NCBI RefSeq assembly: GCF_000003605.2
Contig: NW_003130854.1
Location: 727,862 to 747,076, forward strand
Reading direction: 5' to 3'
DNA length: 19,215 nucleotides
Source: Saccoglossus kowalevskii
Taxonomy: Eukaryota > Hemichordata > Enteropneusta > Harrimaniidae
Shown here piece after piece: positions 1-10,284 of this stretch. The notes beneath the pieces were generated by a model that saw only the letters and a program-made list of their open reading frames with translations, made no database searches and was not told where the DNA came from. How positions within the stretch are numbered: the stretch's first letter is position 1; every line of letters begins with the position of its first letter. The position numbers and the translations under genes are program-made.

Positions 1-330
1 TATCAGGGGTAAAATCTCTCTTACCGGGGTTCTCCACTCTGTCGGGGGGAATCTCGTCTCGTCTCTCTATCTCGTCCCCTTGAGGTACGGGATCGGGAAA
101 GTCACTTTAACTTTACAGTCAAATAAGGCACACACAACGAAATACGTTTCAGCTCTCGTCTTAGTCGGTCAATCGAGCACTCTATAAGACACAGCGCCCT
201 GGGGAAAAAAATCCCCAAGACTCTCGCAAGGCTGACCCAAGACTCGCCCAAGACTGGACTGCGTCAAGGCTCGCCCCAAGACTCTCTCGGACTCTCGACT
301 GCGTCTGTCGTGGAGTATTCGCCAAGACCA
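1..330. repeat. CT-rich imperfect repeat block with CCAAGAC words
   Basis: This edge block is richer in C, T and G than the rest of the window. The word CCAAGAC occurs five times, at 215-221, 237-243, 248-254, 276-282 and 322-328, usually followed by TC or a CG-containing word. The word GACTGCGTC occurs twice, 40 bases apart (257-265 and 297-305). The unit length is irregular, so this is a decayed or scrambled tandem array rather than a clean satellite. A 66-codon open frame on the minus strand (169-369) runs through it and is probably a by-product of the repeat. The array may continue beyond the window edge. Confidence 0.5.
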
Positions 331-369
331 ACTCAAACTCTCTTTATTCATTTTCAAAACTCTAACCAA

Positions 370-3300
370 TTACAATGCAGTAAAAAGACTCTAGGGCGTA
401 ACCTTCAATCATAAAGCCAATCACACTAAGCACTGAATACGTCATATCTTTTGATTAATCGTTCACTACATTAATAACTATGGATGTCAGAATAGCGACG
501 GATATCTCGTAATTAGTTCCAAATCACTGAGCCAAGTTCCGTCCAAAACTTCAAATAGACCTAAACGATGACAGACATAACACAGCAATTCGCTAATAAT
601 CAGTTAATTAAGTCGGTTAACGGATACGCGAAAACAAATTCATGACACTATTTTGATATTGATAACAAATGATCGACTGTCACTGTCGCATACGAATGTA
701 CAGCGCATATAAAATATAGGCTGCAAAACATTAGTTACGTCGTTCAGTATTTTTCAGGATGCACATTAGGTCGGTTTTGAGGATATCAAATTTGTCATCC
801 CCCGGCTTGAAGTCTAGAAACAAATTATTATTAAGTGAAAGCATGTAAAGTATAAATTTAATATGAATTTAGAGTGTATGTATAATGCTCTTTCAAGACG
901 ATAGTTTATGTACGGAAAAGAAGTCAACTAATTTTTACCTCTGTTAGTAAGTACGATGTACCCATGAGCTCGTCTACTTCTATAACAATCCCCAAAGTCT
1001 TATTGGATACACAGTCGATGTTATGGTAATTTGACAGATAGCCCACAAGCTGGGCATAGTATTGACCAAGATTTCATAACGACATGGTTGGGAGGCAGTG
1101 TTGTAATGTAATTATGCTAAATCAAGAGGATGAGTTTCGTTGTTAAACTGTCACATACATCGGATGGGATTTTTTACACGAGTTGAACATTGTAATGCAT
1201 AGTGTGTTTTATCTCACATAAAAACATGGTTGAGGTGTACTGGATGCAAGATGCCCCGAAATGATTTTGACGATCCTGATCATATCTTACGATTTATTCT
1301 ATTGGATATTAAAGTGTGAGTCACTGCCGATGTATCAGAATTATCAAATCAGAGAATGTTTTATAAAACTTATGTACTAGAGTGCTACAAACTATTTTAA
1401 ACTATCCTACATGACCATCGTTATTTAACTCTACTAAAGAAGACGCCATCTGCCGCAATTTCTTTCACGTACCTAAGACTGATTGGTTGTATTGACTTTC
1501 TTGAACTGTATGAATACCAATATATTTTATTTTATTTTATTGAAACATCTTTCCGATGTTTCTTTTGTATCAAACAGATTTATTACAATCGTAGTGAAAA
1601 AAAGACGAGGTCATCTTTATTCTGTTTTTTTTTTAGTCAGCATATCTCAGGGAAACATGTGCAGTAAAAATGAGAAACACCATGTCAAGGTATTTAGTGT
1701 GTAATTCCGTCTCACATAGAACACATTTAAACATTAAAGTATCATAAATTCATTTTTTTAATTAATCACAATACAGTCAAAATTGAGTACAGGGGACAAA
1801 AACGGGGAGAGGATAGCTTTCAAAACAATGCAATAAAAATGAATTTCCGTAGCTTCTTGTGAACTTTGCCACAAATCAAACATTTGATCGGAAATGTAGG
1901 GAATAATTCCTTCCTCACTGAAACTGATGGAAAGATGTACAGTAATTATCTTGTTCAGTTACAATGTGTTAATGAAATAACGTCAACTACGTCTAGTTGC
2001 CGCGATGTATGAATACAACAACGTCACTTCTGTCTATAGGTGCAATGTATCATTACATTTACGTGTCCAAAAATTGTCTACATGACGTTTAATATTAATG
2101 GTCTAGTCTAAGCACCATATGCTTGATAAAGATAAATACACACTGTCATGGCAACCAGTAATAATTTATATAGTGTAATTGTACAATAAAGCACTCCGTT
2201 CCCAGCACAGACACCATCTTTGACGAAATTCACGAAAGTACAGCAGCCATTAATGCTAATGGATACTGTGCTCACAGATAATCTTTAATGAACTATTGGT
2301 GAAATGGCGATGTATACAACGTTTCCAATTCGACTGGAACAGGCGGATTCTTGGATCGATATACAGTTATTGTTGATACGAGGTGTTATTTACTCTCCAG
2401 CGTCGCATGCCACCTCTATGACTTGACCTAATACACGCGATGTTTGAAAATATTATCTTCTCGTCGAATGTCATTATTAGGAAAATTATGCCTTGGCATA
2501 TGTATATTTGTATTACTCATTGTCACTAAGTAATAGTTCCTCAGAAAACCCCATTTAGTTTTAACGATAGTAATTAGCTAAATAGTTTGCTAATTTACAC
2601 TCACTGATGTCCTAACTACAATCAATTTTGCATAATTATAGTATTTTTATTGTTGTTGTAATGGTACTTATTCTTCCATGGAAACGCTAATATATGTTCA
2701 GAGTCTTTGTACGTTGACGAAATTAAAATATCAATAGTGTAATAAAAATGTGGTATTTTTTTTTTCATTGTTTGAAAATTCGGTATTACATAGGAAACAT
2801 GTATTCATAAAACAAGATTCAGCAGTGTCGATATGTAATGCTGTGTTTTACTATCGGCAAATACGTAAACTCAAACCACTAGTCACTTACATCCAAAAAT
2901 GCCCCCTAATGTTACGTCACAGACTTACTTTTGTTACTAACAAACAAGAATATGGCACCGAATCTAAATTTACTAATATCTACAAAAATGCAACGTCATC
3001 ATTATAGTTCTTTACAGGAAGTGAAATAAACTGCCACAGAGGAATATTTAAAGTGTGTGGCGCGAATAGAAATTGGTCATTTATTAAATTAAATGCATTT
3101 GCAAAGTTTTTTTTTGTGCTTTAGTTTTCAACAATAAGATTTTAAAATCAACAGCAAAAAATCAAAATCCTATTTTCATTTTAATTTTATTGAATGGCTA
3201 GGTGGTCCTTTCAGTTATTTGTACATTTTCAGTCGACAAGCCCGGCAATACGATGACAACAGATCAAAGAAAAGCGCAAACTACAACTATTCATATAGAT

Positions 3301-6300
3301 TAACACATTTTCGGTTCGTACATGACGCCACATTCTAGAACTAAAGCCACGCTAACTATCTCGTGGCCTTGCTAATGGAAATGAAGATAAAAACAATTGT
3401 TGCAGCCGAGATATCAGTGCTTTTGTCAAACAGGGGACTTCTCAAAGAGAGATTATTGTAGGTTGGCCGCTCAATATCCGGACACTAGTGGAATTTGTGA
3501 ACGAAGCGAGCAACGATTCTGTAATCATCGTGGTATTATACACTCTCTGATATTTTTGAAGTGGATTGAACTGTAAATGGGGTTGTCTGTGAACAAAATT
3601 AGGACACTAAACATTGCACGATACAAAGCCAACCCCAAAATATTGCATCACTCAACACTTTCAAGCAAAAAAAAATAATGACACTGAACTAAGTTTCAAC
3701 AAATGTGGCTGGAATATTGCCACATAGCGACCAAGCGACCATTTGATTAATGAACGATCGATCATTCACGCGGGGATGGCAACATTGTTACTTTTTATGT
3801 CTGGACCAGTGTATGACAAATAGTAGTATGGCAGTAGCGTGTTCTGTAATTGTAAATGTACACAAATTAGATATATATCAAATATATCGCGATGTTATAG
3901 TTATTTGTCAGCTGATAAAGCAACGTTCTTTATTGAATTTCTAATGATCAGCCAAGTTGTTATGTTTATAGATGGCTCTATACTTTATAATACGCTAGTG
4001 ACTGCTAGTTGTAAAATCAATGGAACTCTGCACAAGACAAATAGAATTGAAATTTTACGTCGAACAAGATTCAGTTGTAACAATACGTGCTGTGCCTGTG
4101 ATTTCAAAACATTTCATAAAAGGAAAAGCTTTGTATAACTTTCACATACTGACTTCAGTGGAACTCATAGTAAATAGAGTGATGAACATATCAAGAGGAT
4201 TTATTATATCTAGTTTTTGAAAGGCAAAGAATGTTAAATTATTGGTCTACTTATAAACTCGTTCGAATTGCATTTGCCTATCGTAATTCAATTAGATTGA
4301 GTGAATCACCGTGTAGGACGGTGAGCTTCAGAGTACACTAGAGCGGATCTGTAAATGTACTTTGTAAAGCTTTATGAATGCTAATTTAGGCGGAACTACA
4401 CTACTTTCTCCAATAATATGTGCATAACCACCCTTATTAGGACTATTCCTAAGCACGATGGTCTCCTTGAGAAGAACAACTGAATACTAGTAGCGAGAGA
4501 GTCCAAATTAAACCCAAAGATTTATGGCTACTCTCGATGTTTCATGTACCCGACATTCTTTCATAAATAAATTCGTTTAATAATTGAATAACTAATTATA
4601 GTTGAGTAACTTCACTCTCTATTGGTAGACGGTCATTATATTTGAATATCATTTATGTTTCTGTCAAATTCGTCGACAAAATGTTGTCGCCTTATTGCAG
4701 GTCACTAGTTAATATACAATTTCCGACAGACATTCACTGTGTTTGAAAGTGTTTTTTTTTTTCAGAGCGTCCTCAAAGGTAATACCAGCGTTTCACTTTG
4801 TTTATTTGTGTACGCTTGCACTGGATGTTGCATTTGACGTTGCAGCTCAATTGGAACAATCTCCCCACCACCTCCTTATTTGACACATCCTGATATTGGT
4901 TGTTTTTAATTACAATTGATGAATCAATATTTCGTACTTCAACTTTCGATAAAAGACTGTTCAGTACACAACCTGCTGCTAGCAAAACGCTTCCGTTGAA
5001 TCGAAATGACTTAGATCTGATAAGCCATTTTGAAAATATGTAAACTGCCGCCCATTTACCAGTGATGTCATTGATCGTGAGTTGTAGGAAAGTTTACTGT
5101 ATGTCGCCTGAATGTTTCTGTTATGTCAAGCAACGATCACCGGCCACGAAGTCATTATTAAAACGGCGTAAGTTTAAGTTTGAGAAGATGACGTTGGTTG
5201 ACTGACGTTGACATCAATCGTTCTCCGAATTGATGCAGCGATAATAAAGTTCTATTATATTGTCTATCCACTGTATTGATTAAATGAATGTTTCATTACA
5301 ACCAAACATTATCCATGTCTTGTATTCATATTAATCTTCTTGGTGTTCCAATTATACTACGTGTCCACGCTTGTTTACACACACTATTTCGAGAGCGCCC
5401 TCAGTTGGTAATCTTTACAAACAAATCTAAGTTGTTTTATAGCAGATTTGATTTTTGGCTAAGTTGAAAGGGTTTTGAAGTATGTTTCTCATGATACATC
5501 TTCAATTCAAATTGAGTATCGAAAAAAACATATAAAATCGTCAATCACTAATATTCATGTCAGGGTAATGTAATCATTCAATTACTCCAACAGTGAATCC
5601 AACGAATCAATGTTGAACCATCAAACACACTGAATCCATAAACTAGGTCGGTATTGTCAAATTAAGTTGCAAATGTAAATTAAACCGGATACAAGACGCA
5701 AGTGTTTGATATTCAGTAATGTCACGAGGCAGGCAGTCAAATTAAAGCAAATTTACAAAAGAGAATCTTATTAGACATCAGTGTACGAGTATCCCTATCC
5801 AAGTGTACACTGGATAACATTGCAAATTATCATGACTTTAAATTGGAATAGAAGCAAAATGAGTTGCATGATAGCAATTTATTTTGTCTGAGTGGCTATG
5901 CACGCGTTGTTATTTGATCAATTATTTGATTTGACCCGGATACCAAAGACTATTTGATGCAACAAAATAAACATGAAGGGGCAATATACGACTTGATTGT
6001 AACAAGCGTATTTTTAATGTTAAAATGGTGTCAATCACAGTTCACAGTATGTTGTCGATTGATGTCGAAACATTCAATTACGTCACTGTGGTTTGCTCAT
6101 GTCATAGACAAGATTTTGGCACCGACAAAAATGCAAAATAATGCGAAATACGATCCGTTGGGGGTAATATTAAGCCAACCAATAACAAAATTCGGCCGAA
6201 TTCGTCGTTTTTGTGTGGAAAATCCCTTAAATAAGAACGCCTAATTACACGAAGTTTTGATGGTGGGGCTTCATCAGCCACAACGTCAACGATCAGACAA

Positions 6301-6410
6301 TGTAAAAAGTTGTGGCAAACCTATGTGAAAGGACATAAAAGAAACTCTTGTTGAAATGTACTGTGTTTGAGGTATGATTGAATGTACAAAACAAAGATGA
6401 CAAGTACAAT
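370..6410. other. AT-rich stretch with no recognisable gene
   Basis: About 6 kb of AT-rich DNA with many stop codons in all frames. The open frames present are all under about 100 codons, have no family motif I recognise, and often start on non-ATG codons. Short homopolymer runs (for example T runs near 1626, 2757 and 4750) and an ATTTT-type run near 1520-1540 are the only simple-sequence features. Part of this could be intron or intergenic DNA of a gene whose exons lie elsewhere. I see no RNA gene. Confidence 0.5.
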
Positions 6411-6419
6411 CTGTTATTA

Positions 6420-6489
6420 TTTATTTACATGTATTTATTTTGACTAACACTTGAAGGGTTCATTTTTTTACTACAACCTATTATTTATT
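6420..6489 (-). terminator. Polyadenylation signals of the minus-strand gene
   Basis: Read on the minus strand, AATAAA occurs at 6484-6489, 6434-6439 and 6420-6425, that is 14 to about 80 bases after the stop codon at 6503-6505. The first and last lie inside a duplicated 16-base AT-rich word (6479-6494 and 6415-6430), so the 3' end could use either copy. The closeness to the stop would give a very short 3' untranslated region. AATAAA is common by chance in AT-rich DNA. The position just after a convincing terminal exon is what supports the call. Confidence 0.45.
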
Positions 6490-6502
6490 TACATTTGAAT
6501 GG

Positions 6503-6559
6503 TTACAGTTTTGCTACAACACCATCCACAAATTCTTCATCGTTGACTTCATAAGCAGC
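6503..6559 (-). CDS. Terminal coding exon of the minus-strand gene
   Basis: Read on the minus strand, a run of T ends in CAG at 6562-6560 and is followed by 18 sense codons (AAYEVNDEEFVDGVVAKL) and TAA. The acidic, regular composition and the absence of a stop in this frame make it look coding, although 18 codons alone prove little. Incoming phase is 0. It fits the exon at 7026-7056 and also a possible extra exon ending at 6694, whose donor is GTAAGT. The other phases from those donors soon hit stops. Confidence 0.5.
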   Translation of the reverse strand, partial: AAYEVNDEEFVDGVVAKL

Positions 6560-7575
6560 CTGAAAAAAAAGAAAACGACAATAACTGTACCTTGCAATGT
6601 AATAAAATTACTGATAAATATCATTCATTACTGTATTATTTTATATGAGAATTTGTCCTCTACCCATGCTATCATTTTCAGATAAGTACTTACTGGCCAT
6701 ATATCTCCTTTGACATTTCTTGGCAGGATATGCATACGATACGATGTCCTCACATACTCCAAAATAACAACAGGATATGCATACGATACGATCATAATGA
6801 TAGCAAACAAAGACAAAGTGGGCGACATACAATCCATGTTAGAAAAATGCAAATGTCAAAATTCTACAATTGCTGGTCCTTACAATGAGTGAAAACGTGT
6901 GTTTATTGGATAGAAGATCGACACCTCGACAGACCAGAAAACATTCCTTCAACTCCCGTGTACAGTAATGTATAGTAAATTCAACACATTTTGACACATT
7001 TTATTTAAACAGAAAACTGTTTTACCATGTCAGAGGCCACAGTCTGACGAACTTCGCTAAAATTTTAAAAACACACCCACGTTATATCTGAACAACGATA
7101 AATTACCATATACAATAAATAAAAAAAAAACAGTCAGCGACATGAAGAATTATTCAAGATAGTCGGTGGTCGATTTTGTCAATCATGAACGTTTGCTGTT
7201 GAAATGCGTTCTAAATAAATAAATAAAGTTGTTAGCGTGGCGTTTACCCCTCACCCCTTGAAAACATATTTCTCTTCGGGGGTTTCCTTTGATTGTATTG
7301 TGTACTTCTTTTGACTGCCTTATTTTTTTTTACTTGCGTGGGCAACTCGCATTCTCTGTCTTACTTGTAATTTGTTTCGAATAAATATGACACGTTTTAG
7401 CTTGATTTGTTTCCGTGATTTCGGCGTCTCGCCGTGGCTGCGGATTCGTAGATTTCTTGCGACTGTCAACTGATTTCTGCCTTTTGATTTTTACTTGGAA
7501 CGATTGACAGCAATTAAACATAAAATTCCAACGGTCTTCACCACGCACCGTGAATGGCCTAGAGGTCAGATCCAT
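6503..7575 (-). CDS. Small spliced gene of unknown function (three-exon model)
   Basis: I do not recognise this protein. The model joins exon A 7575-7334, exon B 7056-7026 and exon C 6559-6503 into 109 codons plus a TAA stop. Exon C is the strongest part: a T-rich acceptor ending in CAG precedes a reading frame AAYEVNDEEFVDGVVAKL, then stop, then polyadenylation signals. Exon B is 31 bases, sits between a TTTTAG acceptor and a GTAAAA donor, and reads EVRQTVASDM; it joins exon C in phase 0. Exon A ends at a GTAAAA donor leaving two bases, which the first base of exon B completes. It begins with ATG directly after an in-frame stop and encodes a basic, Ser/Thr/Lys-rich stretch with a KIKRQK patch. 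Exon A is the least certain; exons B and C could instead belong to a longer gene with other upstream exons. No signal peptide or membrane segment is visible. Confidence 0.4.
6724..6792. repeat. 22-bp perfect direct repeat, 47-bp period
   Basis: The same 22 bases occur at 6724-6745 and 6771-6792, separated by 25 bases. Identity stops exactly at both edges. The unit begins CAGGATATGC and ends with CATACGATACGAT, so it also carries a small internal ACGAT doubling. A 22-base perfect match is not expected by chance in 19 kb. It lies in the intron between exons B and C of the minus-strand gene model, overlapping a possible skipped exon (6694-6756). Confidence 0.9.
7026..7056 (-). CDS. 31-base candidate micro-exon
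   Basis: On the minus strand a T-rich tract ends in TTTTAG at 7057-7058. It is followed by C and ten codons reading EVRQTVASDM, then the donor GTAAAACAG. In this frame the exon leaves phase 0, which is what the terminal exon at 6503-6559 needs. It requires two bases from the previous exon, which the donor at 7333 supplies. Exons this small are known in animals. It could also be chance, since short AG...GT intervals are common in AT-rich DNA. Confidence 0.4.
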
Positions 7576-8424
7576 CTATTACATCTCAAACCTCGATCAT
7601 GGACAAAGTACAGCTGGCTAGCTTACATAAAGACCGCCCCTTGTTTACACATTGGAATATAGAGGGTCTATTTAAAACTCACCCAACAAGCTACACGCAT
7701 TCGATGACGAAAAATGCGTAAAACTGGTCTGAGCATATATAACAAAAATCATCAAATTGTAGTTGTGTGTGTCTCAATTCAAGGTATTTATATGAGTTTC
7801 TTTACACACATTAAGCGAACGATTCGTTTATATCTTTTTACAAAATGGCGATTATTCCAGTTTAATTTTTACTAAAAATGTCAACTTTAAAACTATTTAA
7901 CTTCTAGACGGTTCATTTGTTTTCAATGAAATTTTCAGGGGTGATTATTCAGGTCTATCATAATTTCTTGGTATGGTTTCACTGTCTCCACTGCAAGTAG
8001 CGGCTCTATTAATTGTGAACGATTTATAAAATATGAATGTTTCAAAGTGCACCGTGTTAAAACTTTTCAATGGAAACACTAATAAATAAGCCACTATGCT
8101 CCGAGCAAACAGAAGTTTTAAATATGTGTTTTTCATGTACTTTAAATGACTTTTAGATGGAGGCAAGTGGGATTTCTGCAACACAGCTGCCCGCTCGAGC
8201 TTCCAATGTATCTATGCCAGCTCACCAACGGCTTTGTGTTTTTCATTCATTTCATTTTTTCAAATAACAAAATGTTAAAAAAAAACAGAATGAAATGAAT
8301 CAGTCAAATTTGAAACTTAAACAGAGAATATTTTACGTGCTGTTATTACCAAAATTCATAAAATAATCAAACAGATCAAGTATTTTTCAATTGCACAAAA
8401 TAATTTTTTAAAGGAAATTTTTAG
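7576..8424. other. Non-coding stretch between the minus-strand gene and the first pseudogene
   Basis: No recognisable gene. On the minus strand a GGGGCGG box at 7634-7640 lies about 60 bases upstream of the candidate start at 7575, and a TATA-like TCTATATTCC lies a little further upstream. These could be promoter parts but are weak alone. A candidate minus-strand exon between a TATGCTCAG acceptor (about 7730) and a GTGAGT donor (about 7680) reads open in more than one frame and was not adopted. The stretch ends in a T-rich tract closing with TTTTTAG at 8418-8424, which could be a splice acceptor for the plus-strand remnant. Confidence 0.35.
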
Positions 8425-9669
8425 TTTACCAAAAAAGGGCCATTGGAAGGGCATTTAGGTGTAGAAGCGAATGAAAAAGTTTTGAAACTTGTTGGTAAAG
8501 TACCATCACATATCCATTGTTCTCCCTTGTCCATGGTGGCCACAAAACCAGCTATTGTTCGAAAAAAAATATTTGGTTCACTTGCACAAGATTCTGACAC
8601 AACTAAATACTCAGACAAGACACGCAAACTCGAGAAAACTTACATTCTTCTATCTTCTGTTGTAACTGCGAAGGTGCATGTGCTAGGGTTGAGAGAGATG
8701 GTCAATAAATCTACTACTACAATACCCACGCAAGCAACAGCAGTACCATAACTGCTGCAAAGCAGCTCCTTACCAACATCAAAATCACTTTTTATGGTAG
8801 GGCCGGTGTTAATACGTCATTTTTTAAACAAGGAGGTCCTGCCAGGCTCGTGACTACATCATGGGAGCTGATTTTTACAGAGGAGCGAATAGCATCTAGT
8901 AAGCTTAATAATTTTTTTTGCAGAATCCAAGAGGAGGAGAGGAAGTTGTATTTAGTCCCAGACAAAGAACATTTCAACTAATCCTCAAAGCCAGCAAGTT
9001 CTTCACCCGAGATGATGATGCAAAAAGTGGCTGCCACTCTGATTTTAAAGCATTTTGTTCCTCAATGAAAAAGTTGAAAAAATATTTAGACTGTTATTAG
9101 TCACAAGGGAAATCGGTTTAACCAAGCTGGTAGACGAGTCAACATCCACCCTAGCACACAATAAACTTCCAGAATTTGTGTTTGGTTTACTTGAACATCT
9201 TCTGCGCTATAGGCCAAATGATTCAACCCTCACAAACAAAGCCTACATAATGTATTCAGCGAATAGGACCAGTGAGTGGTTGGATGGCAAGGCCTCATCT
9301 GCGAAGAACAAGCTTTTTGTGAAGAGTAGGAAAGATGCAGAGCTATATAAAAGTTGTTTAAGGAAAGGTGTGGTAAGATCATCTGAAAAAAATATTTTTG
9401 CACTCTTCAAGAAGCAACAGGACCTGGAATTAAAAGGAAAAAAGAACACAGAGTTTAAGGGCAAGCTAACTGAAGATATTATCTACCTTGGCTTATGGTA
9501 ATTACTCCAGGAGGTTGACACAACGTTACAGGAGTATGACTCTACTGAAAGTTGTTCTTTCAGTGTTTCAGCCAGTATTTTGAAACGTGGAACACAGGGA
9601 CCCATGTCAGCCAAATTGTGGGGACACACCATTTCTTTGAGGGACACACCCATTGTTAAATTTTCATAA
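8425..9669 (+). pseudogene. Remnant of a multi-copy invertebrate protein family (unnamed)
   Basis: Coding-like text runs across about 1.2 kb but in shifting frames. Frame one, 8425-8757, includes VATKPAIVRKKIFGSLAQDS. A second frame is stop-free for 90 codons, 8709-8978, ending with IQEEERKLYLVPDKEHFN. The next piece (from about 8979) reads LILKASKFFTRDD in the first frame. The last and best piece, 9049-9669, contains NRTSEWLDGK, a Lys-rich probable coiled coil (KKQQDLELKGKKN) and LTEDIIYLGLW. It is cut by TAA at 9499-9501, after which the same frame continues with LLQEVDTTLQEYD to a double TAA at 9667-9672. The pattern N-x-T-x-EWLxGK, then a charged helix, then GLW...EVD, resembles from memory the C-terminal part of an uncharacterised multi-copy invertebrate family; I cannot name a function. 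A T-rich acceptor ending TTTGCAG at 8917-8923 suggests an original intron boundary. There is no intact start, so it is read as a pseudogene. Confidence 0.6.
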
Positions 9670-9673
9670 TAAA
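9668..9673 (+). terminator. Possible polyadenylation signal overlapping the stop
   Basis: AATAAA overlaps the TAA stop of the plus-strand remnant and would end its transcript very close to the coding end. It is a weak call, because this hexamer is frequent in AT-rich DNA and the gene is broken. Confidence 0.25.
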
Positions 9674-9810
9674 TTGCATTTTACTCAAAAAAGTATGTTT
9701 ACCTTTAGTTTTTATATCCATGATTGACAATGTACATAATACACATCAGCAAAGCCAATCAATATCAATACTCATTAATGAGAGAGATACTGGTATACAG
9801 ATTATAACAT

Positions 9811-10284
9811 TCAATTTGTATGAAATGCTCTCCTCGGTTTATTTGATTTGCATAAGGCAAGGGCTTCATTTAATTGAAAATCTTCAATACTGGGTCCCTC
9901 GCCAGAGATCAGAGACAGCGTGTCCACTCTATGAGGTTGCAGTCTATTACGCGTTTTGTTTTTTATACGATTCTGAATCGAGAACCCACGTTCGCAATCT
10001 GCTGTTTAAACTGGAAGTATAAGTGCTAATTTTTCCAATTTCAGTCGACTTGTGAATTGTTCTTTATGATATTCGTATATTATCGAACATAGGGTTGACA
10101 TCTTTTCACGTGGATATTTCTGTTGCACTGCGAATGTCTTCACAATTGACCATTCATGCTTAGTCTCATCGCCGTCAATTATAGCCGTAAACACCATACC
10201 ATCATCTGACACGTGATCTGTATCGAAGTGATTAATTAACGTGTCCATTTCATTTTTTCCGTATTCACTGAGGTCGTAGGAAAC
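9811..10284 (-). pseudogene. hAT C-terminal dimerisation domain, interrupted by TAA
   Basis: This is the best-preserved part of the transposase remnant. The frame is open from 10284 down to the TAA at 10006-10008 and continues afterwards in the same frame for 64 codons to TGA at 9811-9813. Flanking residues are ILPV before the stop and TADCERGFS after it. In related proteins this reads PVSTADCERGFS, so a single substitution changing a Ser codon (TCA) to TAA is the simplest explanation. The tail EDFQLNEALALCKSNKPRR fits the variable end of such transposases. Confidence 0.85.

Noticed and set aside
1483-4220. Several plus-strand open frames of 64 to 99 codons (1483-1704, 2750-3007, 3750-3944, 3839-4138, 4020-4220)
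   Set aside because: No family motif, mostly non-ATG starts, low-complexity composition, and they overlap one another in different frames. An apparent QDS-V similarity between the frames near 2820 and 4070 rests on a 12-base shared word, which is expected by chance.
4773-6244. Minus frame 4773-4985 and plus frame 5954-6244
   Set aside because: No recognisable domain and no supporting splice or polyadenylation context. Lengths are within chance expectation.
6628-6892. Overlapping open frames on both strands around the 22-bp repeat
   Set aside because: They arise mostly from the duplicated repeat. Only the short segment 6694-6756 with its GTAAGT donor is kept, as a possible exon.
7551-7600. 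A-box-like TGGCCTAGAGG suggesting a tRNA gene or tRNA-derived SINE
   Set aside because: No good B box at the right spacing, no cloverleaf, and the stretch fits the minus-strand exon model better.
8797-8805. TAGGGCCGG, similar to some hAT terminal repeats
   Set aside because: No matching CCGGCCC-type end was found elsewhere in the window, and it falls inside a stop-free frame of the remnant.
8421-8977. Minus-strand frames 8421-8627 and 8792-8977
   Set aside because: They lie opposite the plus-strand remnant, whose pieces link to one another with family-like landmarks. The minus frames look like shadows.
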